In this document: positions 8,429 to 16,468 of the stretch, in pieces
Numbering within the stretch: the stretch's first letter is position 1
Layout: the number at the start of each line of letters is the position of its first letter
DNA from: CAYGTK01 sp964352775
GTDB taxonomy: Bacteria > Bacteroidota > Bacteroidia > Chitinophagales > CAIOSU01
Length of the DNA: 30,151 nt
Direction: 5' to 3'
Assembly (NCBI GenBank): GCA_964352775.1
Contig: CAYGTK010000020.1
Coordinates: 1-30,151, forward strand
Notes under the pieces: model-generated
Database searches by the model: none
What the model saw: only the letters and a program-made list of their open reading frames with translations
What the model was told of the DNA's origin: nothing
Translations under genes and position numbers: made by a program

Positions 8429-8464
8429 AAGCCCTCTGGTCTTTGACTAGAGGGCTTTTTATTT
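8429..8464 (+). terminator. Rho-independent terminator of the DUF4397 gene
   Basis: AAGCCCTCT and AGAGGGCTT flank an inner GGTC/GACT stem, giving about 13 bp with a TTT loop, then a T-rich tail. In reverse the stem may also serve the convergent gene ending at 8479, although that tail is weaker. Confidence 0.88.
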
Positions 8465-8478
8465 AAGAAATGAGAGAT

Positions 8479-9990
8479 CTAACCTTCCAACTCTCTCAAT
8501 ATCGCTTGAGTATCTTCGCCCAACTTAGGTGCGGGCCATGAGATAGCGGCTTTTGTTTTAGAGAACTTAAGAGGAATACCGATCACCTTGAACTGGCTAT
8601 CTCCTTGAGCTAATTCTACTATCATATCACGATGCTTCAGCTGCTTATCTGCTTCCAGTTCAGCTAACGTTAATACTGGAGACAGGCACATGTCATGCTT
8701 ATTAGCCAAAGTTTCCCAATACTCTCTATTTTCAGAGGCGAACAGCATACTCACTTCTTCTCTCAATTCCTTCAGCTTTTCTTTATCGTCGGTAAAAGCA
8801 AGCAGTTTCCATTCGGTCCTATCATCCGCATCACAGAAAGCATTACAAAATTTAGGTTCTAACGCTCCAAGTGCCATGTATTTATCGTCTGCCGTTTTGT
8901 AGATGTTATAATTAACTACACCACCAGCTAGCTCAAACTCACCAGGGCCAATGCTCAGCTTATCTGCTTGATGTTTGGCAAAGGGTAGTGTTAAAATAGG
9001 CATGGTACAATCCGTCATGCTAACATCTACATGTTGCCCCTCTCCTGTTCGCTCACGCGAGTACAGTGCCGCTAAGCAGGCATTTACGGTCATGTAAGAG
9101 CCCGCCGCTACATCTGCTATTTGCCCGCCTGGTATAGCAGGTTCACCGTTACCTGTAATACCCGTAAATCCAGCGTAGCTGATATAATTTAGATCGTGCC
9201 CAGCTTTATCCATATACGGTCCATCCTGTCCATATCCTGTAATAGAAACGTAGATAAGCTTAGGGTTTACTTTTTCCAATTCTTCAAAACCAAGACCCAA
9301 TTTCTCCATTACCCCAGGGCGGAATTGTTCTATTAAAACGTCTGCTGTTGCTACCAGCTTCTTGAGAATACGAACGCCTTCTTCGCTTCTGTAATCAAGC
9401 GTGAAGCTACGCTTAGAACGATTAAGCGCTAGATAATACGCAGATGTGCCATCAATTAATGGTGGGAAGTCGCGAATATAATCTGGTGAATCAGGGTCTT
9501 CTACTTTAATAACCTCTGCCCCCATATCAGCCATTAACATTCCCGCTAAAGGGCCGGGTAACAATCGAGTTAGGTCAACTATTCGAAGGCCTACCAAAGG
9601 ACCTTGTTGTGGTTTACGTGTTGCGAAATTTTCTTGGTCTTTTTTCTTCTCAGTCCCACCCTCTTTATAACGATAGAAGCACTTACCGAACTTCATCATC
9701 TCCGCCACATCGCTCACCTTTACACGGCCCATCATAAATGCCATCTGCGGGTTGGTTTTACCCAATTCTAAGTCCACATATGTTTTGGCTTTGGTACTGA
9801 CTGTACACTTAGATGACCCTATCAGGCCTTCTTCCAAAGAACATTCGCCATTGGCTATGGTAACGGTAAACTGACCTCCCCCATCTTTGGCAATATCCAA
9901 ATGGAAAACGGTAGAATAATCACCAGCCTTCTCAGAACGGAAGCGATCAGGAATAGTAAGTATGATGTCTTTTGCAGTAGTGTTAGCCAT
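8479..9990 (-). CDS. SCP2 sterol-carrier domain fused to CaiB/BaiF-type CoA transferase or racemase
   Basis: This 503-aa protein has two domains. Residues about 5-108 look like an SCP2 lipid-binding domain (FTVTIANGE, then LELGKTNPQMAFMMGRVKVS). Residues about 130-500 are a family III CoA transferase of the alpha-methylacyl-CoA racemase type: LVGLRIVDLTRLLPGPLAGM, DMGAEVIKVE and the active-site region AGHDLNYISYAG. His265 and Asp293 (in QIADVAAG) fit the catalytic His/Asp pair of racemases such as mycobacterial MCR. A charged linker (GGTEKKKDQ) joins the domains. Inferred role: epimerisation or CoA transfer on branched or sterol-like acyl-CoAs, with SCP2 binding the acyl chain. It is the last gene of a minus-strand unit, 37 nt after the hydroxyacyl-CoA dehydrogenase. 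The exact substrate is unknown. Confidence 0.88.
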   Translation of the reverse strand: MANTTAKDIILTIPDRFRSEKAGDYSTVFHLDIAKDGGGQFTVTIANGECSLEEGLIGSSKCTVSTKAKTYVDLELGKTNPQMAFMMGRVKVSDVAEMMKFGKCFYRYKEGGTEKKKDQENFATRKPQQGPLVGLRIVDLTRLLPGPLAGMLMADMGAEVIKVEDPDSPDYIRDFPPLIDGTSAYYLALNRSKRSFTLDYRSEEGVRILKKLVATADVLIEQFRPGVMEKLGLGFEELEKVNPKLIYVSITGYGQDGPYMDKAGHDLNYISYAGFTGITGNGEPAIPGGQIADVAAGSYMTVNACLAALYSRERTGEGQHVDVSMTDCTMPILTLPFAKHQADKLSIGPGEFELAGGVVNYNIYKTADDKYMALGALEPKFCNAFCDADDRTEWKLLAFTDDKEKLKELREEVSMLFASENREYWETLANKHDMCLSPVLTLAELEADKQLKHRDMIVELAQGDSQFKVIGIPLKFSKTKAAISWPAPKLGEDTQAILRELEG

Positions 9991-10027
9991 ATCGCAAAAT
10001 ACGAATTACCGATAATTCGGCATTGGT

Positions 10028-10915
10028 TTAACTAAAGCTTAGTGAAACTATCAGCTCTTTAGTGCCATGGCCCCAGTTATAAAAACCTTCTCCAGATTTT
10101 ACACCTAGTTTACCCGCCATTACCATATTGACCAATAGCGGACAAGGTGCGTATTTAGGATTGCCTAAGCCATCGTACAATACGTGCATTATAGATAAGC
10201 AAACATCCAAACCGATAAAGTCTGCTAATTGTAATGGCCCCATAGGGTGACCCATTCCTAATTTCATCACGGTATCAATTTCTCTTACACCAGCTACCCC
10301 TTCATGAAGGGTAATGATGGCCTCATTTATCATCGGCATCAAAATACGGTTGGCAACAAAACCAGGATAGTCATTTACACTTACTGGTACTTTACCCAGC
10401 TTAGTACTAAGCTCTACTATAGTATCCGTAGTTTCTTTACTGGTAGCATAGCCATTGATTATCTCCACCAACTTCATTACCGGTACTGGATTCATAAAGT
10501 GCATACCTATCACCTTTTCAGGCTTACTTGTAGCGGCGGCTATTTTGGTAATAGAAATTGAAGAAGTATTACTAGCCAATATCACATCATCGCCAGTTGC
10601 TTCATCCAGTTGCTTGAATATTTTCAGCTTCAAGTCTACATTTTCAGTAGCTGCTTCAACTACTAAACCTGCACCTTTAACTCCATCAGCTATCGCAGAA
10701 TACACAGTAATGTTTGCCAAAGTAGCATCCTTATCTGCTGCACTTATGCGTTCTTTGGTTACCATACGGTCTAGGTTCTTACCAATGGTGGCCATGCCTT
10801 TTTCTAAAGCCTTTTCTGATACGTCTATAAGCGATACTTTAAATCCCTTCATGGCAAATACGTGGGCAATGCCATTTCCCATAGTTCCTGCTCCTATTAC
10901 TGCTACTTTCTCCAT
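10028..10915 (-). CDS. 3-hydroxyacyl-CoA (3-hydroxybutyryl-CoA) dehydrogenase
   Basis: At 295 aa it is the usual length for stand-alone NAD-dependent 3-hydroxyacyl-CoA dehydrogenases (Hbd/PaaH type), which interconvert 3-hydroxyacyl-CoA and 3-ketoacyl-CoA. The N-terminal Rossmann motif GAGTMGNGIA is at 8-17, and Asp31 ends beta-2, consistent with NAD. The catalytic region shows SNTSS (115-119), His139 in GMHFMNPVP and Glu151. The C-terminal helical domain starts with DYPGFVANRILMP (Asn189). It starts 3 nt after the stop of the upstream peptidase gene and is followed by the SCP2-CaiB fusion. This places it in a lipid or aromatic/branched acid degradation step, with beta-oxidation or butyrate-type metabolism as alternatives. 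Confidence 0.93.
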   Translation of the reverse strand: MEKVAVIGAGTMGNGIAHVFAMKGFKVSLIDVSEKALEKGMATIGKNLDRMVTKERISAADKDATLANITVYSAIADGVKGAGLVVEAATENVDLKLKIFKQLDEATGDDVILASNTSSISITKIAAATSKPEKVIGMHFMNPVPVMKLVEIINGYATSKETTDTIVELSTKLGKVPVSVNDYPGFVANRILMPMINEAIITLHEGVAGVREIDTVMKLGMGHPMGPLQLADFIGLDVCLSIMHVLYDGLGNPKYAPCPLLVNMVMAGKLGVKSGEGFYNWGHGTKELIVSLSFS

Positions 10916-10918
10916 AGT

Positions 10919-13360
10919 CTATTGTATGATCAACTTTTTAGTTGTCGAGTTTAGTTCGTTATTAAGTTTAATAAAATACACCCCTTGCGGAAGATCGTTC
11001 ACTTGAAAGCGTAATTGTTTACTTCCTGCCGCTAAGGTCATATTTTTCAGGCTTCTACCTGCGTAGTCCAATAGAACGAATTCCAAAGGTTCTGATGGCA
11101 CACCATTCAACTCTATATAGAAAGTATCGCTTCCAGGGTTAGGGTATATTTTGAATGAGTTTACTGCTATCTGCTCTTCTACAGATGTTATTACCATGCA
11201 AGCTTCGGCATTTACATCTTCAGGGTCATTTGCTCTAGCAGCATCGTAAATAGCCAAGGTATATTGTCCTTTTTGAAGATCGTTGATCACCATCTGGCCT
11301 CTTGCGTTCGTAGTGGATACTTGTGTTATCAGTTGATAGTCAGGATGAACTTGCCAAGCGCTAACACCATCGGGGCGATACATTAAGCGTAAGCTGTCTT
11401 CTGTATTCGTTATCAGTTCGTTATCGTAATAGCCATTGGTCACGCTGGTACTACCATTGTAATCTATGGTTGCCTCTGCTCCGAAGCCAGTAGGCCAAAT
11501 ACCGTCTACCACCCAAAAACGTTCTTTTGATAAGTGGAAACCCTGTGGTTCTGGCGCCATAGGGTTTGGTGCGGTAAAATGATGTTCTACCAATACCAAT
11601 GCGCTATCGCTTATGGCGTTCACTTTCACTTCCATTAGAGCCTCTTTAAAGTCGTATGTACCCGTTTGACCAATAGTTATGGCATACGAAGTGTTGGCGT
11701 CGGTTAGCAGCTCATCTCTATCCAATGCGATAAATAGGGGCTCAAATGGAAGCGTATAGTTCCAATCTCCACAACTACCGTTCATAAACACGAGCTTTAT
11801 CACTCGGCTTCTATCTTTGTCATAAAAGCTAACCTCTACAGGCACATCAGTATAATAAGATGGTGCAGCCTTTAGTTTTTGGCGAATGGTTAGCTTTCCC
11901 TCGTATACGCCATTATTCATTGTTCCCGTATTCTCATCTATCACAAAGTCGGTAAAGCCTTCTGCAAATACCCAATTGGTGAAGAAAGCATTAAGGTCTA
12001 TGCCCGAACAAGTAGCCATATGATCCCGAAGATCGTTACTAGTAGCATGGTTGAATTGATACATACCTAAGTAAGAAGTAATACAATCAAAAAATGCCTG
12101 ATCGCCCATATAACCACGCAAGGCATGTGCTACCAATGCTCCTTTATCATATACTGTAGACCCATAAGTGTATTCATGTGGCACACCTGATACAGCGCGA
12201 TAACCAGCATCACGAATATGGGTGTATCGCAATACTTCGTGGTGGGTAGCTCTTAATTCATCTAAGTATTTATCACGTCCGTACACCCATTCTTGAAAAA
12301 CGAATGCACTGAATGATGCCCATCCTTCGTTCAACCACATATCTTCAGCGGTTTTGCAGGTAACCAAGTTACCGAACCAATGGTGACTAAGCTCGTGTGC
12401 CATTAAATTCTCATCAGGAGTTCCATTGATCGAGGCTAAGGGATATGCAATATTACAAGCGTGCTCCATAGCCCCACCAGTAAATGGAACGATAGCAAAG
12501 CCCACTCTTTCCCACATGTATGGCCCAAAACGTGCTTCGAAACCTTCTATATTATTATCCAGATTTATAAAGGCTGTCTTCAGTTTTGTAGTATCAGTGG
12601 CTCTGGCAGCTAGTTGGATAGGTATAGCACCATTTACCCCACTAAAAGTGGTATTCACAAAAGCGTAATCGGCTACAGCAACTGATGCTAAGTAGGTTGG
12701 TATACTTTGGTTCTGCTCCCAATGCCAAGTGATAGTGCCGTTGGTATTGGGCTGCTGACCGATCAATAACCCACCACATGCCGCTGCATCTCCCGCTCGG
12801 GTAGTTATGTAGTATTCGTATGTAGCCCGTTCAACAAAATTATCAACGCACGGATGCCATGGGCGGCCATAGTTATGTGGGTCGGCACCAAATCCCACAC
12901 CAAGATTGAAGGCATAATTACCATTGAAATAGAAACCACCCCAACCCGTATCATCTATTACGGGGCGACCACCATAAAACACTTTCACCTTTAATGACTG
13001 ACCTGAATTCAAGGTCTGGGGTAAAGTAACACGCAACAGCGTATCGTTATGAGAAAAGAGTACCTGCAAACCATTTACAATAACTGAATCAACAGCAAGT
13101 GCTAACAGATCAAGCTTCAATTCATTAAGATCTACTTTGGCGGTGAAGTCTACTTCACAGTTACCAGAAATAGTCCTTCCACCAAAGTCAGTAATATCCA
13201 AGGAGATAATATAGTGAGTAACATCTACCGAATCAGAATAATTGATGTTAGCCCGTTGACCAGCGTTATTATGCTGGTGACCATAGTGGCTGCACCTAGG
13301 TTGCCCTGCATATACTAGGCTAGTTACCAATAAAAACAAAAAGCATATCCAATATCTCAT
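10919..13360 (-). CDS. Secreted M1-family zinc aminopeptidase with T9SS sorting domain
   Basis: This 813-aa protein belongs to the M1 gluzincin family. The signal peptide is residues 1-18 (MRYWICFLFLLVTSLVYA), followed by a His-rich stretch. The exopeptidase motif is GGAMEHACNIAYP (a MEH variant of the usual GAMEN) around 296-308. The zinc site is HELSHHW at 322-328, with the third ligand Glu345 in LNEGWASF. The C-terminus (about 733-813) is a T9SS domain beginning FKIYPNPGSD and ending KKLIIQ, so the enzyme is exported to the surface or medium, probably for nutrient peptides. The frame is open to 13426, but the upstream part contains the terminator of the previous gene and no signal peptide, so 13360 is chosen. 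It is first in a unit with hbd and the CaiB fusion. Confidence 0.93.
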   Translation of the reverse strand: MRYWICFLFLLVTSLVYAGQPRCSHYGHQHNNAGQRANINYSDSVDVTHYIISLDITDFGGRTISGNCEVDFTAKVDLNELKLDLLALAVDSVIVNGLQVLFSHNDTLLRVTLPQTLNSGQSLKVKVFYGGRPVIDDTGWGGFYFNGNYAFNLGVGFGADPHNYGRPWHPCVDNFVERATYEYYITTRAGDAAACGGLLIGQQPNTNGTITWHWEQNQSIPTYLASVAVADYAFVNTTFSGVNGAIPIQLAARATDTTKLKTAFINLDNNIEGFEARFGPYMWERVGFAIVPFTGGAMEHACNIAYPLASINGTPDENLMAHELSHHWFGNLVTCKTAEDMWLNEGWASFSAFVFQEWVYGRDKYLDELRATHHEVLRYTHIRDAGYRAVSGVPHEYTYGSTVYDKGALVAHALRGYMGDQAFFDCITSYLGMYQFNHATSNDLRDHMATCSGIDLNAFFTNWVFAEGFTDFVIDENTGTMNNGVYEGKLTIRQKLKAAPSYYTDVPVEVSFYDKDRSRVIKLVFMNGSCGDWNYTLPFEPLFIALDRDELLTDANTSYAITIGQTGTYDFKEALMEVKVNAISDSALVLVEHHFTAPNPMAPEPQGFHLSKERFWVVDGIWPTGFGAEATIDYNGSTSVTNGYYDNELITNTEDSLRLMYRPDGVSAWQVHPDYQLITQVSTTNARGQMVINDLQKGQYTLAIYDAARANDPEDVNAEACMVITSVEEQIAVNSFKIYPNPGSDTFYIELNGVPSEPLEFVLLDYAGRSLKNMTLAAGSKQLRFQVNDLPQGVYFIKLNNELNSTTKKLIIQ

Positions 13361-13390
13361 GTAGTAAAGATAGCAAGGTGACCGCCTACA

Positions 13391-13422
13391 ACAAAAAAAG
13401 GCCAACCCTATGGTCAGCCTTT
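13391..13422 (-). terminator. Rho-independent terminator of the lipoprotein gene
   Basis: On the minus strand AAAGGC and GCCTTT, extended inward by GACC/GGTT with wobble pairs, form a hairpin followed by seven Ts. It lies between the lipoprotein stop and the M1 peptidase start. Confidence 0.82.
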
Positions 13423-13447
13423 CCAAATTGTATGAAATATTGAGTTA

Positions 13448-14201
13448 TCAGAAGTCGATGAACTGGTTCAATACTTTTTCATTCACAAAGTAAATACGCT
13501 TACCTCCGATCAATTCAGATTCGAAGTTGTAAGGTACTACTTGTAGAATACCCGTACCAGACAAACCAGTAGTTTCTGTAGCTGTAAATGTAGCTGAAGA
13601 GGTGCCACCAGTAGTTGTTTTAGTAAGTGTAGTTTCACCTACAGCTAATACCCAAAGGATATTTTGGCTACCAGGAGCAGTTTCGATGTTAACTGTTAGT
13701 GCAGAACCAGCAGTACCTGTACTGTAGTCGCCATCAAACGCTACGCTTCTTGGCATACCTATAGAAGTAGTACGATTTACAGTTGGTACTCCAGTAGTTG
13801 TCCATTCAACACCTACTCCAGTAGAAAGACCTAAGCTTATGTCTGTTGGATTGTCAGTATTAGGAAATACATAAGAATTGTTAGTCTGTTGCTTTAGAGC
13901 TTTAGATTCACAGTTTACCGTACCCCAGTCTAAGAAAGTAGTACCGTTAGGTGCGTCAAACAATGCTGCAGTAGCAACATCAGTCAAGATAGTTGTAGGA
14001 CCGATGATCGGAACATCTTGAATAGAAATAACTTGAATAGCAGCCATTATTCCGTCAGCGTCCGTAAACTCAGGAGTTGGATTGGTTGNNNNNNNNNNCT
14101 GTTGGTTGCGCGTTGTTGTCGTCGTCATCGTCGCTACAACTGTTAAAAGTGATCAGTACTATGCTGAACATGGCAAAGAGAAGTAATGAAATTCGTTTCA
14201 T
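13448..14201 (-). CDS. Acidic-start lipoprotein, unknown function, interrupted by an assembly gap
   Basis: The start at 14201 (MKRISLLLFAMFSIV...) gives a lipoprotein signal peptide with Cys22 in FNSC, followed by SDDDDDNNAQPT. This export-tag-like acidic start is typical of Bacteroidota surface lipoproteins. The frame then meets ten Ns (14089-14098). After the gap the protein continues in another frame (TNPTPEFTDADG) for about 210 residues to VLNQFIDF. It is Thr/Gly-rich and probably beta-rich, with a single Cys in NCES. The out-of-frame reading MTTTTTRNQQ across the Asp-rich segment is not a real start. No catalytic motif is seen and I do not recognise the family. It is monocistronic, with a clear terminator. 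Confidence 0.75.
14089..14098. other. Assembly gap (10 N) inside the lipoprotein gene
   Basis: The flanks share the 7-mer TTGGTTG (14082-14088 and 14102-14108), so the gap probably hides a short repeat coding for Gln/Pro/Thr/Asn. To join the two halves in frame the true missing length must be a multiple of three, not ten. Confidence 0.9.
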
Positions 14202-14309
14202 GGTGTAATGTGTTTTGTGTGATTAATAATTACACTACAAAAATGAACTAAGTAAAAATACCTAGCACACCTAGAAAGCCCAATTTGTTACCAGAAATAA
14301 TAGAACGGC

Positions 14310-15125
14310 TTAGTACTGTTCCTTTTCGTTGGGGAAGTCTGTGCTTTTAACATCAGCAATATATCGACCTACAGCACCTTTCATTTCTTCATATAAGTTG
14401 TGATAGACCCGTAAGAAACGTGGCTGGAATTCTTGTGTAATACCCAACATATCATGAACAACCAGAACCTGCCCATCTACATCAGCACCAGCACCAATAC
14501 CTATAATAGGTATGCTAACACTTTCTGCCACTTGCTTGGCCAGTTTGGCAGGTATTTTTTCTAGAACTATCGCAAAGCAACCGATCTCTTCCAACATTTT
14601 AGCATCCTTTACCAGTCGATCAGCCTCCTCTTGTTCTTTCGCACGAACAGTATAGGTGCCAAATTTATATATAGACTGAGGGGTTAATCCTAAATGGCCC
14701 ATTACTGGTATACCAGCTGAAAGGATACGAACAATAGACTCTTTCACTTCTTCTCCACCTTCTAATTTTACCGAGTGTCCGCCAGATTCCTTCATGATCC
14801 TAATAGAAGACTCCAAGGCCAATTTGGAATTCCCTTGGTAAGAACCAAAAGGAAGATCGACCACTACTAAAGCACGATCAACTGCACGAACCACGCTTGA
14901 TGCGTGATATATCATCTGATCGAGTGTAATAGGCAAGGTAGTTTCGTGCCCTGCCATAACATTAGATGCGGAGTCGCCTACTAGGATAACATCTATACCT
15001 GCAGCATCTACTACTCGGGCCATAGAATAATCATAAGCGGTAAGCATACTTATCTTTTCTCCTTGCTCTTTCATGGAGCGGAGAATGTGGGTGGTTACTC
15101 TTTTAACCTTCTTGTGAACTGACAT
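14310..15125 (-). CDS. panB: 3-methyl-2-oxobutanoate hydroxymethyltransferase (pantothenate pathway)
   Basis: PanB transfers a hydroxymethyl group from methylenetetrahydrofolate to 2-oxoisovalerate, giving ketopantoate, the first committed step of pantothenate/CoA synthesis. At 271 aa the length is normal. Visible residues are the metal ligands D51 (VGDSASNVMAG) and D90 (VVDLPFGSY), the substrate Lys120 (SVKLEGG) and the catalytic Glu189 (IVLEKIPA). IPIIGIGAG at 205-213 is also typical. The frame extends to 15212, but the start at 15125 (MSVHKKVKRVTTH) matches the family N-terminus. It is divergent from the lipoprotein at 15242. No other pan gene is adjacent. Confidence 0.97.
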   Translation of the reverse strand: MSVHKKVKRVTTHILRSMKEQGEKISMLTAYDYSMARVVDAAGIDVILVGDSASNVMAGHETTLPITLDQMIYHASSVVRAVDRALVVVDLPFGSYQGNSKLALESSIRIMKESGGHSVKLEGGEEVKESIVRILSAGIPVMGHLGLTPQSIYKFGTYTVRAKEQEEADRLVKDAKMLEEIGCFAIVLEKIPAKLAKQVAESVSIPIIGIGAGADVDGQVLVVHDMLGITQEFQPRFLRVYHNLYEEMKGAVGRYIADVKSTDFPNEKEQY

Positions 15126-15226
15126 AATACTGGAATGTGATGGCCGAAAATAAAATTTTCTGCTCTTTTTCCACAAAATACAACTATTCATCGACCAGCA
15201 CCGTCTTATCATTCAAAGCAAAACAA

Positions 15227-15234
15227 TACTTTTG
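15227..15234 (+). promoter_or_regulatory. Bacteroidota -7 element (TACTTTTG)
   Basis: A perfect TAnnTTTG match lies only 7 nt before the ATG at 15242, so transcription would begin at or next to the start codon (leaderless or near-leaderless). No clear -33 element is seen. Confidence 0.55.
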
Positions 15235-15241
15235 TACCACT

Positions 15242-16336
15242 ATGAAATATTGGCCATTTATTCTATTTATACTAGCGTTCAGCTTTTCATCTTGTGATGA
15301 TGAATTAGACATTACTGCAGACTACAAAGAAATACCATTGGTATATGCTCTTTTTGACCCTCAAGATAGTGTGCACTATATGCGTGTTAGCAAGGCCTTT
15401 TTAGATGAAAACACAAGTGCTCTAGAAGTAGCTCAAATAGCCGATAGTATTTACTATCAAGATAGCATTACTGTTAGCGTGGTACAGCGTAGTGAGGATG
15501 GAACTTTGGTGAATACATTCTTTCCGGAATTAGTAGATGGTAATTTGATAGGTCTTCCTAAAGATTCAGGTACGTTCGCAAATGAACCTAACCTGCTCTA
15601 TAGACTTGTGCTAGATCTAAGCTCGGTAAGAGAAGGTGACCCGAATTATCAAGATGATACCTATGAAGTTATTGTTGAGAATAATAGCTCTGGCTTAATT
15701 GCTCGCGGACAAACCAAGATCGTTAAGTCCTTCCCTTTAAGTTTTCCGCCTGAAGGGGCTGATTTTCCAATTAATTTTGGCGCCATAAATATCGCCGGCG
15801 ACCCTATCAAAAATAACATTAACCTTGAATGGCTTACTGCTGAAAACGGAAGAGAATACGAGGTTAAAGTCAACTTCACTTACATCGACGTAGAAAATGT
15901 ACAAGGTGCTATTCCAGATACACAAACAATAGTTTGGATACCAAGTCCTAATATTGTTTCTAACACTAGTGAAGGAGGAGACCAGAGCCTGTCTGTTAAT
16001 TTGAACTCCAAGTCATTCTATTCCTTCTTAGCTAATAATATACCTGATGTGCAAAGTAACTTTTTCAGAAGGCTGCCATCAAAAGCTATAAAATTCAGCT
16101 TTTTTGTTGCTGGTGAAGATCTATACAATTTTGTACGAGTAAGTCGTGCGCAAACAGGGATCACAAGTCTTCAGGCAACTGCAGAATATACCAATGTTGA
16201 AAATGGACTTGGTGTTATCTCTTCTCGCTTCTTAAGAGTTTCAGAAGGTTTTGCGCTGTCCCCTGGGTCTGTTGAATTATTGGTCTGTAGTGACGAAACG
16301 GCTGCTCTAGGTTTCATTGGTGCTAACTGTCCTTAA
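15242..16336 (+). CDS. Lipoprotein of unknown function
   Basis: This 364-aa protein has a lipoprotein signal peptide MKYWPFILFILAFSFSSC, with the lipidated Cys at 18, followed by the acidic DDELDITADY. The region after it (YKEIPLVYALFDPQDS, then VHYMRVSKAFL) looks like a beta-sandwich domain seen in many uncharacterised Bacteroidota lipoproteins. The rest is beta-rich with no catalytic motif, and two late Cys (CSDETAALGF and ANCP) could form a disulfide. The acidic residues after the Cys suggest surface exposure. The longer open frame from 15137 has no signal peptide and is rejected as the start. It is divergent from panB and precedes dnaK with its own promoter region between, so it is probably a single-gene unit. 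Confidence 0.82.
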   Translation: MKYWPFILFILAFSFSSCDDELDITADYKEIPLVYALFDPQDSVHYMRVSKAFLDENTSALEVAQIADSIYYQDSITVSVVQRSEDGTLVNTFFPELVDGNLIGLPKDSGTFANEPNLLYRLVLDLSSVREGDPNYQDDTYEVIVENNSSGLIARGQTKIVKSFPLSFPPEGADFPINFGAINIAGDPIKNNINLEWLTAENGREYEVKVNFTYIDVENVQGAIPDTQTIVWIPSPNIVSNTSEGGDQSLSVNLNSKSFYSFLANNIPDVQSNFFRRLPSKAIKFSFFVAGEDLYNFVRVSRAQTGITSLQATAEYTNVENGLGVISSRFLRVSEGFALSPGSVELLVCSDETAALGFIGANCP

Positions 16337-16369
16337 TCAGTAGACCGCCAATTTGGCATACTAATTACC

Positions 16370-16384
16370 TGACATTTCCTGTCA
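16370..16384 (+). promoter_or_regulatory. Inverted repeat TGACA-N5-TGTCA upstream of dnaK
   Basis: This is a perfect 5-bp inverted repeat with a 5-bp TTTCC centre, about 45 bp upstream of the sigma-54-like -24 element. Position and symmetry fit an activator-binding site; the factor is unknown. Confidence 0.5.
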
Positions 16385-16413
16385 TTTTTTCCTTACTCTG
16401 GCATTTTAGTGCG

Positions 16414-16430
16414 GTGGCACGAAGATTGTT
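16414..16430 (+). promoter_or_regulatory. Sigma-54-like (-24/-12) promoter of dnaK
   Basis: TGGCACG followed by N4 and TTGT matches the consensus TGGCACG-N4-TTGC, except that the -12 GC is GT. The GG-to-(G)T spacing of ten bases is correct. Transcription would start near 16440, giving a leader of about 29 nt before the dnaK ATG. Confidence 0.5.
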
Positions 16431-16468
16431 CTATGCGGCTCGTAAATTGACGAAATAAACTAGCTATA

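Noticed and set aside
10455..11006. 183-codon plus-strand open frame opposite the hydroxyacyl-CoA dehydrogenase
   Set aside because: A shadow of a well-supported gene; its composition mirrors the antisense of hbd and it has no start context or motifs.
13361..13426. N-terminal extension of the M1 peptidase
   Set aside because: The stretch includes the upstream gene's terminator and lacks a signal peptide; the start at 13360 gives a clean one.
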